A DNA stretch of 64,000 bases from UBA11591 sp040220895 (GCA_040220895.1 JAVJVY010000009.1:21674-85673); one strand, 5' to 3'. Shown: positions 50,871 through 60,808, counted from the first letter of the stretch. Program-made: numbers and translations. Notes: generated by a model from the sequence alone, not told the origin.

Positions 50871-51569
50871 CTAGGTCGATCTGGCCAAAGAAAGAACGCT
50901 AAAATCACAGTCAACTTTTTTACTGATGGCATTTATGCACGATTCCATGGTAGCTCCAGTGGTGATCACATCATCTACCAACAGCACATGTTTCGGTGCT
51001 TCGCTCTTGTGTCCAACCCTAAAAACCTCTTCCATGTTCAACCATCGCTGATGTCGGTTCAGGGTAGTTTGAGTAGGAGTTTGCCTGATTCTTTTTAAGA
51101 ATTTGCCGGAATAGCAAATATCGCTTTCACGTGAAATACCCTTAGCAATAGTTTCAGCCTGATTATACGTTCTGTGTACTTTTCTTTTCCAGTGAAGAGG
51201 CACGGGAACGATAAGGTCTACGCCTTCGGCTTTTAGTAAAATCTTGAATCTCTGTCCAATAATTCGTCCCAATAGGAGGCCAATTCCTGGATTCTTTTGA
51301 TATTTCAATTCGTGGATTATTTTTTGAGTAAGGCTCGATTTCTCGAATTCCAGCCACGTCAAGGCCATTGAAAGTTCGATTCTTTCTTCGAATAACCTGT
51401 AAACCGGATTCACCCCTTTATTATAAAACGAAAAGAGGGGCAAGTCAGACCAACATTGCAGGCATAAATGAAGCTCTTTTGTGGTCAAAACAACACAACA
51501 ATTAAGGCATGATCGGGGGAATATAATATCCGCCAATTCATGTGGGGCCCATAAAATTAAATTCCTCAC
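50871..51569 (-). CDS. comF: ComF-family phosphoribosyltransferase-like protein
   Basis: A 232-aa ComFC-type protein. The N-terminal zinc-ribbon-like Cys pairs (S-C-L-N-C and L-C-L-Q-C) and the PRPP-binding loop V-L-L-V-D-D-V-I-T-T-G-A-T are both visible, with P-V-P-L-H-W-K-R-K as the family core. Needed for DNA uptake in several bacteria; otherwise of unclear enzymatic role. Divergent from the coiled-coil protein gene. Confidence 0.9.
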   Translation of the reverse strand: MRNLILWAPHELADIIFPRSCLNCCVVLTTKELHLCLQCWSDLPLFSFYNKGVNPVYRLFEERIELSMALTWLEFEKSSLTQKIIHELKYQKNPGIGLLLGRIIGQRFKILLKAEGVDLIVPVPLHWKRKVHRTYNQAETIAKGISRESDICYSGKFLKRIRQTPTQTTLNRHQRWLNMEEVFRVGHKSEAPKHVLLVDDVITTGATMESCINAISKKVDCDFSVLSLARST

Positions 51570-51619
51570 TTTTTCTATTAAATTTACATACCTACATTTG
51601 CGCTGAAAATCCGAATTTA

Positions 51620-52549
51620 ATGACCGACCAGACAGAACAAAATGAGCCGATAATTATTCCGGCCAGGAATAGAACCAATCGGCTTTTGGTTATTTCTAAC
51701 ATTATCCTTCTGGCCTTATGCATCTTCTTGCTGTGGGACAATAATCAAAGCAAGAACACCATTAGCAGGCAGGATTCGGATATTACCCAATTGTCTGATG
51801 AGCGCTCCCGCCTTGAAAGCGAGCTCGAAGAAATGCTCAGTGAATACCAGACATTGGAGACAGACAACGAAGACCTTCGCGCTGAAATGGAAATGGAACG
51901 AGCTAAGGTAGAAGAGTTACTGGCCAAGGTAAAAAACGGCAATTGGGAAATCCACAAATTGAAAAAAGAAGCTGCCAGCTTGCGAGAAATCATGAAGGGG
52001 TATATCGTTACCATTGATTCTTTGAATACCTTGAATCAAACGCTCATCGCTGAAAATCAAGTCGTCCGATCTGACCTTAAAAAGGTTCAGGGAAAGAACG
52101 AAGAGCTTCAAAAAGTAAATACCAACCTGGAAGATCAGGTGACCAAGGCCCAGCGCTTGAAAGCCATGAATATTTCGAGCTATGGTGTTAAAATCAAAGG
52201 CGACAATACCGGCCGGGAAACCGACCGAGCCAAAAAATCAGAAAAGATCAGAACCTGCTTTACGCTGGCCGAAAATCAAGTGGCAATTGCCGGAAATAAG
52301 GAACTTTTTCTACGAATCCTCACACCTGACGGCCGCATTCTCTCGGAGGGAACGGGTGATAATTACCGATTTACTTTCAATGGCGTAAGAGGGCTTTACA
52401 GTACTAAAAAGCAGGTCAATTACCAAAACAAGGAAGCCGAAGTCTGCATGGATTGGATCGTCAAAGAGGAATTGCCCATAGGCGAGTACATCGTTGAGAT
52501 ATTCTGTGACGAAGCCGACATTGGCAGAACTAAAATGAGGTTGAGATAG
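51620..52549 (+). CDS. Membrane-anchored coiled-coil protein
   Basis: A 309-aa protein with one transmembrane helix (about residues 22-42), a long coiled coil (about 50-185, heptads rich in Glu, Leu, Lys), and a C-terminal globular domain (about 190-309) rich in Lys/Arg and beta strands. This layout is seen in Bacteroidota envelope proteins; no named family is recognised. ATG at 51620 is chosen because the upstream frame would overlap comF. Confidence 0.65.
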   Translation: MTDQTEQNEPIIIPARNRTNRLLVISNIILLALCIFLLWDNNQSKNTISRQDSDITQLSDERSRLESELEEMLSEYQTLETDNEDLRAEMEMERAKVEELLAKVKNGNWEIHKLKKEAASLREIMKGYIVTIDSLNTLNQTLIAENQVVRSDLKKVQGKNEELQKVNTNLEDQVTKAQRLKAMNISSYGVKIKGDNTGRETDRAKKSEKIRTCFTLAENQVAIAGNKELFLRILTPDGRILSEGTGDNYRFTFNGVRGLYSTKKQVNYQNKEAEVCMDWIVKEELPIGEYIVEIFCDEADIGRTKMRLR

Positions 52550-52554
52550 GCGCT

Positions 52555-55500
52555 TTAGAAGAAAGCCCTTACTTGCGCACCTCCAAGGTTTACAATACTC
52601 GAATTTTCCGACTGCCTGCCGCTGTAATTCACGCTCAGTTGTAAATACTTTCCCAGGTTTCGTTGATAAAGCAGGGACCATGTAGCATTTCGCCCTGCCT
52701 GTAATCCGTTGAGCATCTCAACAGTAATGGCTGGATCCTTGACCCCTTCAAAAGCAATCAGAATATAGTTGACATTCATCTGAAAGCTTCCCTTTTGGGC
52801 AACATTATAACGGAGTTCCAACCCAAAATCATCGCTCAAGGCATTTTGCCCGCCATATTCCTGACTGTTCTCCTGGGTAGAATAATCATAGGTAACTCCT
52901 ACTCTAAAAGCGATGCCCGGTTGAAAATAAAATTCTGGACTAAGTGTTCTTGAAACGATGTCGAAATTCCGATCCGAAAAATTTTCAGAGGCTGCCTGTT
53001 TTCGGCCTTCTTCAAACTCGGTATTCAGTGTGAATTTTTTACTGATGTTCCACCTGGCCCTTAAGCCCCTGCTCACATCACTACGGCTTTCCTTACCACT
53101 GATAAACAGATTCCTGAAATTATTTTCGCGGTAATTAAACTCGAGGCCAAAAGCCGATGAAAGTCGGTTGAAGTAAAACGTATTTAACCAGGTATTGTTC
53201 AGGCTAAGCAGGCTGTCGCTCTCGAAGTTGAAACGAAATGGATTATAAACGTTTTCCTCATTCGACTTTTTATCTATTCTATAAGTCAACCGGTCTGAAA
53301 AACGACCAGCGAATTTGGCAATTCCGCGCTTTTTGGAAAGCAGAACCTCGGGTTTGATGAAAATCACTTGGTTGAATGTATTGGTATAAGCGCGCTGAAA
53401 TTCATTGGTGGGTAAAAAGACGCGATTGTAAACTCCTTCTAGTGGTGTTGGAGCAATAAAAAATTCGTCCTTTTGCTGAATTCCATCGTCATTAATGTCG
53501 TTCCAAATGTAGCTTCCCTGACCCGGATCCAGTGGACCCTCGAATACCACTTCCCTCTTTATCTCCAGCCCCGATCCAATTTCATAGTAGGTCTGCCAAG
53601 AAACAAGGCGATTGAAAAACAGCCCTCGATAGTCAAGTTTGGCCAGAATACTTTCGTCTCGTGCGGTGGCAAAGTCGAGTTTACCTTGAATGGTTTCGCC
53701 CGACCTGCTCTGAATGATGCTGGAATCAAGAACTTCCAGGCGGCGATAAGTGATTCGTCCAATGAATTGGTGCTTGGGATTTTCCTGAAAGTATAGTTCA
53801 AAGCTGGCATCTTCGGCAAAGCTGGCGGCCTTAAGTCTCTGAAATTGCTCATCTGGCAAATAATCGTAGCGATTCACATAAGAAATCCGATATGAATTTC
53901 CAGACGAATCTGCGCTTTCAACGAATGCCTTCCACCAGGTCCATCTAAAACTTTCAGGCGCCAAAGTATCCGAGTTCGGATCTAATTTCTGACTATTCTC
54001 TTCTTCGGCTTCTAGCCCAACTCTGAACTTCCATACCTTCTGCGAAGCCAATGCGTTGTAGCGGAAAAAACTGGTATTGACATCTCCTTTACTGTTGAGG
54101 TATGAACCGCGCATTCTTGCCGTAAATCCCTGTTGTTTGAACGATCCATTGATCTTATTATTGATGCCCTCATAAGACCCCACATCCCTGTAAGAATTAA
54201 TACTGTAAGTAATTCTGCCCACTCCTTGCTTTGACAATCCCAGGTAAGCGCCTGCCTGATCCTGTTGGCTCACCAGGCCCGTCGGGTCGGTGCCTATAGG
54301 TCTTTGAAGGTTCCAATCTCGGTAAAACTCAACGCCCCTGAAGCGCTCAATTTCTTTGAACTGAGGGGAGATATACTCCGCCATAAGGCCCAAGTCTAGC
54401 TTTAGAGGATTAAGGTCGTTGCTCATCGGTAAACTATTGTCTTGCTTGATCAAAAAGCCGTAACCATCATTATCTTGGTCTTGCTGACTCGAAAAAGTAT
54501 TGATGTCATTGGAACTGTAAGCGCCTTCAAAACTCAGGGAAGAATTTTCGGACAGGTTGTATTTTCCACCCATAGTCAACATTTGCTTACGCTTTGGAGT
54601 TACGATTACCGTAACCGGCATGTAATCACCGTTCAGTCTACCACTGAGCGGGTCCCGGGGCACAAAGGCAAAAACTTTTCCATTGGCATCAGAAGAAGCT
54701 TGAACATAGTCGCCACTGTTAGGTCCGACATACGAAAATCCAACCCTCCAAAAGGCGCTGTCGGGGTCAGTTGAATAGGCAAAAAAGGAGTCAGGCCCGA
54801 ATGGCTGGGTAGCATAGACCAGCTTGTACAATATCTCATTGCTCAGGTCTGCACTGGAATCGAATCTGATGTTTGGAACGATAGCTCTTCCCAAGCTATC
54901 ACCAATGGCCGAGAGCACAGTCTTGTCTTCATTGCTAAGCTCACGGTCCAGTGATTGGTTCTTATTGTCTCCTTCATTGTAATAATTGACCTCGACCTCC
55001 ATCTTTTCGTCGCGATAGCCACCTCTGAGGTGATAAAGTGACCTGGCATAGTACCGATCTGAATATTGAAATTCCACGGTAATCCGTTTGTCCTTGGTAA
55101 TGATCTGATTGGGTGTGAAGGTTAGTTCAGCGGAATTGTAATCAATGATGTAGTCATAGTTCTGTCCCCTTTTTAATAGTTTTCCATCGATGTAGACCTT
55201 TTCGGTACCCGAAATCACAACGATGAATGACTCATTCTCGGCACCCCTAAGCAGGTACGGCCCTTGATTTCCCTCGATTCCGGGTATGCGGTTAATGGCA
55301 AATTTTCCTTTTGACACCGCTGCGCTGAAGGAGGTGTAGTATGCTTTGCCTTTATCGAGCTCGGAACCGTTTTCATCGGTTTTGATCAAAGCCTCGACCC
55401 TTCCCCCCTGAAGAGATTTATTATACCTCAAAAAGTGATTGGAAGCTTCATTACGCATTCGATAGTCACCGGCAATAAGTTTATACTGGTCGTTGTAAAG

Positions 55501-56142
55501 TTGAATGAAGACCCGGTCAAATTCCTGCAATTGTTGAGTATTGCCATCCGGCTGGATCGGGATGTTTCCGTCAGAAATGGCGGCCAGGATCTTGACATCA
55601 TCTGTCAGCTTTCCTGAGAGTTGTAGGTCTAAATTCGAATTGACTGCCAAGTCCTGATTGTTCCCTAAGCTCACACCCCTTGAAATACTGCCGCTTTTAT
55701 TGAGTCCGTCCAACTCAAAGAAGTCTTCGTCGTTCGCACTGACTTGATAAACAAAAGGATTTTGAAATCCTGATTGATCGATCTCTATGAGCGAAATATC
55801 TTTGTGAACATACTGTCGCGACAGGTTAAAGGGAAATGTTCTGTAATAAACATTCACTTCGCCCACCAGAAGAGCTGCGTTTTCTTTAGGAAAGATGGTG
55901 GAAGTGAAATACCGCACACCGTAGCGGCTTGTATCAATGAGGTTCATACTGGCGTCTCTGAGTTCCAGACTACCGGGCACTAGGCTAAGTGAGTCCAGGA
56001 CAATGCTGTCGCCTGTCCAGCGTATCTGCTTCTGACGCAAGTTGGTTTGCGAATATGCATTGAAGCAGAAAAAGATAAGTATGATGGATAAAGTGGTCTT
56101 CAAGTCTGATATGCCTGGGCCTCTCCGGTAAAAGTAACGCAT
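52555..56142 (-). CDS. 1195-aa outer-membrane protein of unknown function
   Basis: A very large exported protein with a signal peptide at about residues 10-32 (ending N-A-Y-S-Q). Much of it alternates short hydrophobic strands with aromatic ends, as in an outer-membrane barrel, and it ends V-R-A-F-F, a usual outer-membrane terminus. A landmark is the region with I-S-R-G-V-S-L-G-N-N-Q-D and Q-P-D-G-N-T-Q-Q-L-Q-E-F-D-R-V-F-I-Q, recalling the start of SprA-like barrels. It is not SprA itself (too short). Relatives occur across Bacteroidota. ATG at 56142 avoids overlap with the divergent gene. Confidence 0.7.
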   Translation of the reverse strand: MRYFYRRGPGISDLKTTLSIILIFFCFNAYSQTNLRQKQIRWTGDSIVLDSLSLVPGSLELRDASMNLIDTSRYGVRYFTSTIFPKENAALLVGEVNVYYRTFPFNLSRQYVHKDISLIEIDQSGFQNPFVYQVSANDEDFFELDGLNKSGSISRGVSLGNNQDLAVNSNLDLQLSGKLTDDVKILAAISDGNIPIQPDGNTQQLQEFDRVFIQLYNDQYKLIAGDYRMRNEASNHFLRYNKSLQGGRVEALIKTDENGSELDKGKAYYTSFSAAVSKGKFAINRIPGIEGNQGPYLLRGAENESFIVVISGTEKVYIDGKLLKRGQNYDYIIDYNSAELTFTPNQIITKDKRITVEFQYSDRYYARSLYHLRGGYRDEKMEVEVNYYNEGDNKNQSLDRELSNEDKTVLSAIGDSLGRAIVPNIRFDSSADLSNEILYKLVYATQPFGPDSFFAYSTDPDSAFWRVGFSYVGPNSGDYVQASSDANGKVFAFVPRDPLSGRLNGDYMPVTVIVTPKRKQMLTMGGKYNLSENSSLSFEGAYSSNDINTFSSQQDQDNDGYGFLIKQDNSLPMSNDLNPLKLDLGLMAEYISPQFKEIERFRGVEFYRDWNLQRPIGTDPTGLVSQQDQAGAYLGLSKQGVGRITYSINSYRDVGSYEGINNKINGSFKQQGFTARMRGSYLNSKGDVNTSFFRYNALASQKVWKFRVGLEAEEENSQKLDPNSDTLAPESFRWTWWKAFVESADSSGNSYRISYVNRYDYLPDEQFQRLKAASFAEDASFELYFQENPKHQFIGRITYRRLEVLDSSIIQSRSGETIQGKLDFATARDESILAKLDYRGLFFNRLVSWQTYYEIGSGLEIKREVVFEGPLDPGQGSYIWNDINDDGIQQKDEFFIAPTPLEGVYNRVFLPTNEFQRAYTNTFNQVIFIKPEVLLSKKRGIAKFAGRFSDRLTYRIDKKSNEENVYNPFRFNFESDSLLSLNNTWLNTFYFNRLSSAFGLEFNYRENNFRNLFISGKESRSDVSRGLRARWNISKKFTLNTEFEEGRKQAASENFSDRNFDIVSRTLSPEFYFQPGIAFRVGVTYDYSTQENSQEYGGQNALSDDFGLELRYNVAQKGSFQMNVNYILIAFEGVKDPAITVEMLNGLQAGRNATWSLLYQRNLGKYLQLSVNYSGRQSENSSIVNLGGAQVRAFF

Positions 56143-56246
56143 AATACAGCGAAATATGCGAAACCATGGCAGCTTGGCGTTTAAGCTCAATGCATATGAC
56201 GCCATGTTTTTTACCTTCACAAGGTATTCGATTATTTATTGAGTCA

Positions 56247-57020
56247 ATGCAGCAAACGGCTTTTGCGCTTTTGTTCGGTGTTCTGATAGGGAATACAACG
56301 CTTTCTCACGCACAGATGCCCGAACATTTTCAGGCCATCCTGAGGGATGAAAATAACAAGTCTGTTGGTGGCGCCATGATTAGAAATCATTCCACAAAGC
56401 AACTGGCCGTTTCTGATAGTGCGGGTTATTTCAGTATTAGTGCCAATTTAGGGGACAGCCTTTTGATCATGGCCATGGGCTATGAATTCCGGATTTTTAA
56501 CGTCACTTCTTTCAGTGACAGATTCATAGAACTAATTTCGTTGAGCATTCAACTAAATGAAGTCGAAATTGTAGATGAACGCAGCTGGGAAGACTTTGAA
56601 AGGGCATTTCTTTCTGAAGAAATTCCAAAAGATAATATCAATGATAAGGGACTGCCAAAAGGGAAGATCAACCCCATACCTCCTCAATATCGCAGCAACG
56701 AGTTTCCCGACGGTCCGCATGTTGGGAATTACATTCTGAATCCAATATCTTCTATTGCATCAGCCATTAATAAAGATGAGAAACAAAAGCGCCGACTTCG
56801 CAAACAAATGATTTTGGAGCAGAAAATGCGCTGCTATTTGAGTGCCATAAATGCCGACACCATAAGAACTTACCTCGAAGTGCCCGATTCCCTTATTGAA
56901 TCATTTGTCGTTTATTGCCATTCTAACATCGAAAATAAGTTCTTGGACAACACCTATTATTATCAGGAAATGGTGCGAAATTTATACCCCGAGTTCAAAA
57001 AAAGTTCAGATCAAAAGTGA
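56247..57020 (+). CDS. Exported carboxypeptidase-regulatory-like domain protein
   Basis: A 257-aa protein with a signal peptide (1-22, ending L-S-H-A-Q) and an N-terminal carboxypeptidase-D-regulatory-like beta domain (F-Q-A-I-L-R-D-E-N-N-K-S-V ... D-S-A-G-Y-F-S-I), then a charged region of unknown fold. Probably periplasmic or surface. The ATG at 56247 is used, since an earlier ATG would put it in the divergent gene. The xth GTG overlaps its stop by 4 nt. Confidence 0.75.
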   Translation: MQQTAFALLFGVLIGNTTLSHAQMPEHFQAILRDENNKSVGGAMIRNHSTKQLAVSDSAGYFSISANLGDSLLIMAMGYEFRIFNVTSFSDRFIELISLSIQLNEVEIVDERSWEDFERAFLSEEIPKDNINDKGLPKGKINPIPPQYRSNEFPDGPHVGNYILNPISSIASAINKDEKQKRRLRKQMILEQKMRCYLSAINADTIRTYLEVPDSLIESFVVYCHSNIENKFLDNTYYYQEMVRNLYPEFKKSSDQK

Positions 57021-57778
57021 AAGTTATTTCCTACAACATCAATGGTATAAGAGCCGTATTAAAAAAGGACTTTCTAACCTGGTTAGAAGCTACCGATCCC
57101 GATGTGCTTTGCCTGCAGGAAGTGAAGGCACTTGAGCAGCAGTTCGACCAGCTTCCATTTCGGGCACTTGGTTATGAATTTTATCTTTTTCCGGCCCAAA
57201 AAAAAGGGTACAGCGGAGTGGCCATTCTTACCAAAGAAAAACCAAAGCGAATTGTTCTCGGCTGTGGAATAGAAAAATATGATGCCGAGGGAAGGGTCAT
57301 ACGTTGTGATTTTAAGGACTACAGTGTCATGAGTGTTTACATGCCCAGCGGGGCCAGTAAACCAGAGCGACAGGTGTTTAAGCTTGAATGGCTCGATTTT
57401 TTTCAGTCCTATATGAACCAACTTAAAAAGGAGCTTCCAAAGCTGCTGATCTGCGGCGACTTTAACTTATGTCATCGACCAATCGACATTCACAACCCTT
57501 ACGGATTGGATGGGTATCCGGGTTTTACTGAAGAGGAAAGGCAATGGATGAGCGCCTTTCTGGACAATGGTTTTGTCGATCTATTCCGGGCTTACAATTC
57601 AGCACCCCATCAATACAGTTGGTGGAGTTACCGTTCCGGTGCCAGACAAAAAAACCTGGGTTGGCGCATCGATTACATCCTTGGCAGCCAAGGTATAGAG
57701 AATACCTTAAAAAGAGCGGCTCATTTAGATCGTGCCATCCATTCGGATCATTGCCCTGTGATGGTTGAAATAGCATAG
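57017..57778 (+). CDS. xth: Exodeoxyribonuclease III (AP endonuclease)
   Basis: Repairs abasic sites and 3'-blocked ends. The 253-aa endonuclease/exonuclease/phosphatase-fold protein has the set of catalytic motifs: Y-N-I-N-G-I-R-A (N-terminal), C-L-Q-E-V-K (Glu), Y-M-P-S-G, C-G-D-F-N (Asp-x-Asn), R-I-D-Y-I-L and S-D-H-C-P-V (Asp-His). The start codon is GTG, overlapping the previous stop. Confidence 0.95.
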   Translation: MKVISYNINGIRAVLKKDFLTWLEATDPDVLCLQEVKALEQQFDQLPFRALGYEFYLFPAQKKGYSGVAILTKEKPKRIVLGCGIEKYDAEGRVIRCDFKDYSVMSVYMPSGASKPERQVFKLEWLDFFQSYMNQLKKELPKLLICGDFNLCHRPIDIHNPYGLDGYPGFTEEERQWMSAFLDNGFVDLFRAYNSAPHQYSWWSYRSGARQKNLGWRIDYILGSQGIENTLKRAAHLDRAIHSDHCPVMVEIA

Positions 57779-57866
57779 CGTTATTAAATCCTACCTGTTC
57801 AAAAGTATGGCTATCAGACTCCTTTTGGCCCCGAGCTTTCACGTACTATTGTGAAAAATCAAGCCC

Positions 57867-58880
57867 ATGAAGTCTCCGTTGATCCAACGACTTTTTGCCA
57901 TCTCCATTTTCATTGCAGGTCTGAACGCCTGTGTACCCATGAAAAAGTATCAGGAACTCGAAGCGGGTTACAATAAGTGCCAGGAGGACAATGAGTTCTA
58001 CAAGTCAAGGATCCAGGAACTGGAAACAGACCTTGAAAAAGTTAAAAAGGACAATGCCGATCTGGATGCCCAGGTAAAAGCCCTGGTGCAGGACACTTCC
58101 AGATTGGGCAATCTTTACCGCCAACAGCGCAACTCATACAATAAGCTCAGCGCCTCTTACGACCTGATGAGTGAAAACAAGAACCGAATGCTTGCCGAGA
58201 ACGCCCAGGAGACCAAGCGACTGATCGAGGAATTGGAGCAAACCCAGTTCAATCTTCAGCAAAAGGAAGACACCTTGAAGAAACTGGATGAGGCCTTGCA
58301 GGAGCGTGAGCGCAACCTGACCAACCTGCAGAGTCAACTGGCCGCAAGGGAAAAACGTGTCAAAGAGCTTGAAGACATGCTTGCCAGAAAAGATAGCGCA
58401 GTAACTGCAATTAAACAAAGGGTGCAAGATGCCTTACTTGGATTTGAAAACAACGGGTTGACCATCGAACAGCGAAACGGTAAAGTATATGTTTCCCTTG
58501 ATGAAAGCCTTCTTTTTGCGCTGGGCAAATACGAAGTCGATGCCAAAGGGGTTGAAGTGCTTAAGAAGTTAGCCGTTGTACTCGAGCAAAACCCCGACAT
58601 CAATATCACGGTAGAGGGTCACACCGATAACATTCCATTGAAGGGCTCCGGGGATATCAAGGATAATTGGGATTTAAGCGTAAAGCGTGCAACGTCAGTG
58701 GTCAAGATCATTACCGGTAATAGCAAGGTGGATCCCACTCGCTTGACTGCCGCAGGGCGCAGCGAATACATCCCGCTTGATGACAGCAATACCAAAGAAG
58801 GCCGCCAGAAGAACCGCCGCACAGAGATCATCTTGGTGCCCAAGCTGGACGAGCTATACGAATTCCTCAACGAAGGTTAA
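57867..58880 (+). CDS. OmpA-family lipoprotein with coiled coil
   Basis: A 337-aa lipoprotein: signal peptide with lipobox ending at Cys22 (G-L-N-A-C), a long coiled coil (about 28-195, including several Glu/Gln/Leu heptads), and an OmpA C-terminal domain (about 210-330) with V-E-G-H-T-D-N and N-R-R-T-E-I that bind peptidoglycan. It may link the outer membrane to the wall. Downstream is a strong hairpin before the convergent paaY. Confidence 0.9.
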   Translation: MKSPLIQRLFAISIFIAGLNACVPMKKYQELEAGYNKCQEDNEFYKSRIQELETDLEKVKKDNADLDAQVKALVQDTSRLGNLYRQQRNSYNKLSASYDLMSENKNRMLAENAQETKRLIEELEQTQFNLQQKEDTLKKLDEALQERERNLTNLQSQLAAREKRVKELEDMLARKDSAVTAIKQRVQDALLGFENNGLTIEQRNGKVYVSLDESLLFALGKYEVDAKGVEVLKKLAVVLEQNPDINITVEGHTDNIPLKGSGDIKDNWDLSVKRATSVVKIITGNSKVDPTRLTAAGRSEYIPLDDSNTKEGRQKNRRTEIILVPKLDELYEFLNEG

Positions 58881-58916
58881 GACCTCCTACTTCTGTTTAG
58901 ATCAATTGATCGTTTT

Positions 58917-58944
58917 CAACCATCCGCCTGGTGGCGGGTGGTTG
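58917..58944. terminator. Strong hairpin between convergent ompA-like and paaY genes
   Basis: A 12-bp stem with loop TGGT (58929-58932): CAACCATCCGCC pairs with GGCGGGTGGTTG with one G-T pair. No T-run follows on the plus strand, so it is either a terminator of unusual type, a stability element, or a REP-like element. Confidence 0.45.
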
Positions 58945-58994
58945 AGAGCAGGCCGATTAGGTGTGATTTATAGCTTCAGAAGTAAATCCTTCCT

Positions 58995-59591
58995 TCATTT
59001 CGATTTCTTCCAGGTAAAATAATCCTTTTTCTGGGGCTTGCGGTCCTTGAGTACATCACGCAATGGTTCACAGGGGCGGAGGGAGTCCCGGCAGTCCTGC
59101 GGTAATTGCTGGTATAGTTTGGTGCCTTCCGTCTTCCAGGCCGCCATGTCATCGCTGACGTCCTTTATAACCTTGGCCGGATTCCCTACAACGATCTTTC
59201 GATCTTCGATCACCGTTTCAGCGGGCACAAAGCACAAGGCACCTACGATGCACTCCTTGCCAATAACCGCATCATCCATGATGACGGCATTCATGCCGAT
59301 CAGGCAATTCTCGCCCAGGGTTCCGCCATGAATAATGGCTCCGTGTCCCACATGTGCGCCTTTCTTGAGCGTTACAGTTTTCCCTGGAAACATGTGAATA
59401 GTGCAATTTTCCTGGACATTGCAACCGTCCTCGATAATGATCTCACCCCAATCACCGCGAATGGCTGCTCCCGGACCAATGTAAACGTCCTTGCCGATAA
59501 TCACATTTCCTGTTACCGTTGCATTGGGATGGATAAAGGCACTTTCATGGATCACTGGCCTATAACCGTCAAATTCAAAGATATTGGCCAT
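58995..59591 (-). CDS. paaY: PaaY-type hexapeptide-repeat protein (gamma carbonic anhydrase fold)
   Basis: A 198-aa left-handed beta-helix protein. Hexapeptide repeats run from about residue 20 to 150, and I-H-M-F-P-G with V-G-H-G-A-I-I-H-G-G supplies the zinc His. The C-terminal helix extension and its location after paaJ and paaI indicate PaaY, a thioesterase linked to phenylacetate catabolism, rather than a housekeeping carbonic anhydrase. The ATG at 59591 overlaps the paaJ stop (TGATG). Confidence 0.85.
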   Translation of the reverse strand: MANIFEFDGYRPVIHESAFIHPNATVTGNVIIGKDVYIGPGAAIRGDWGEIIIEDGCNVQENCTIHMFPGKTVTLKKGAHVGHGAIIHGGTLGENCLIGMNAVIMDDAVIGKECIVGALCFVPAETVIEDRKIVVGNPAKVIKDVSDDMAAWKTEGTKLYQQLPQDCRDSLRPCEPLRDVLKDRKPQKKDYFTWKKSK

Positions 59592-60808
59592 CAGGAACTG
59601 AAATTTGGATTCTCCAGTACCACGGCATAACCCTGACCAACACCAATGCACATGGTGGCGAGGGCGTACCTCAAGTTGCGGTCATTCATCTCAAGGGCAG
59701 CGCTGTAGGTGATCCTGTTTCCGGACATGCCCAGTGGGTGACCAAGGGCAATGGCTCCTCCGTTTGGATTTACCCGTGGGTCGTCGTCTGAAAGTCCCAG
59801 GTTGCGCAAACAGGCCAGGCTTTGAGCGGCAAAGGCCTCGTTTAATTCTATGGTGCCCATGTCTTCCAATTTCAGTCCGGCTCTTTTCAATGCTAACTGA
59901 GAAGCCTTTACCGGGCCAATGCCCATGATGCGCGGCTCCACACCGACAACCGCCGCGCTGACGATCCTGGCAAGTGGTTTCAGGTTGTGTTCTTTAAGGC
60001 CTAGTTCAGAAGCGATTAGAACAGCTGAAGCTCCGTCATTCAGCCCACTGGAATTGCCTGCCGTGACTGTCCCTCCTTCTTTTCGGAACGCAGGGCGCAA
60101 TTTTCCGAGAATCTCCAGGCTGCTTCCCGGTTTGACAAATTCATCCTTGTCGAAGATCAGTGGATCAGCTTTCCTTCTAGGGATCTCCACCGAGACGATT
60201 TCTCTTACCAAGCGTCCGTTTTCCTGAGCCTTGCTCGCTTTTAGCTGCGAAGACAGGGCAAATTTGTCCTGATCTTCCCTATTGATCTTATAAAGGTCGG
60301 CCAGGTTTTCCGCCGTTTGACCCATGGCCTCGGTACCATAGAGCTCGTGCATCTTAGGGTTGATAAATCGCCAGCCAAAACTTGTATCGTGCATTTCGGA
60401 ATCCCTGCCGAATGGCTGCGAGGCCTTCGATATGACCCATGGTCCACGGGTCATGTGCTCCACACCAGCGCTGATGAATAAGTGCCCGTCACCGTGCTTG
60501 ATGGCCCGGCTGGCATGAACAATGGCCGACATCCCCGAGGCGCACAATCTGTTCACAGTTTCGCCCGGTACATCAAAGGGGAGCCCTGCCAATAATAGAG
60601 CCATCCGCGCTACGTTGCGATTATCCTCACCTGCCTGATTAGCACATCCCATGATGACATCATCGATTTTCGCCGGGTCAATGCCGCTGTTCCTCTTCAT
60701 CAATTCTTTGAGCACCTGTGCCGCCAGGTCGTCTGCCCGGACCGGAGCCAATGTTCCCCCAAAACTGCCAATGGGCGTCCTTATTCCGTCAACAATGTAT
60801 GCTTCCAT
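59591..60808 (-). CDS. paaJ: 3-oxoadipyl-CoA/acetyl-CoA thiolase
   Basis: Cleaves 3-oxoadipyl-CoA to succinyl-CoA and acetyl-CoA, the last step of phenylacetate breakdown. The 405-aa thiolase has the active Cys in V-N-R-L-C-A-S-G-M-S-A, the His in G-G-A-I-A-L-G-H-P-L-G-M-S-G, and the second Cys in M-C-I-G-V-G-Q-G. The D-D-V-I-M-G-C-A-N-Q-A-G-E-D-N-R region is the 3-oxoadipyl type. ATG at 60808 is used rather than the GTG three codons upstream. Middle gene of paaI-paaJ-paaY. Confidence 0.88.
   Translation of the reverse strand: MEAYIVDGIRTPIGSFGGTLAPVRADDLAAQVLKELMKRNSGIDPAKIDDVIMGCANQAGEDNRNVARMALLLAGLPFDVPGETVNRLCASGMSAIVHASRAIKHGDGHLFISAGVEHMTRGPWVISKASQPFGRDSEMHDTSFGWRFINPKMHELYGTEAMGQTAENLADLYKINREDQDKFALSSQLKASKAQENGRLVREIVSVEIPRRKADPLIFDKDEFVKPGSSLEILGKLRPAFRKEGGTVTAGNSSGLNDGASAVLIASELGLKEHNLKPLARIVSAAVVGVEPRIMGIGPVKASQLALKRAGLKLEDMGTIELNEAFAAQSLACLRNLGLSDDDPRVNPNGGAIALGHPLGMSGNRITYSAALEMNDRNLRYALATMCIGVGQGYAVVLENPNFSS

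Noticed and set aside
56143..56246. Longer starts for both the 1195-aa protein (56220) and the divergent regulatory-domain protein (56166)
   Set aside because: The two extensions overlap each other; the later Met codons give proper signal peptides for both.
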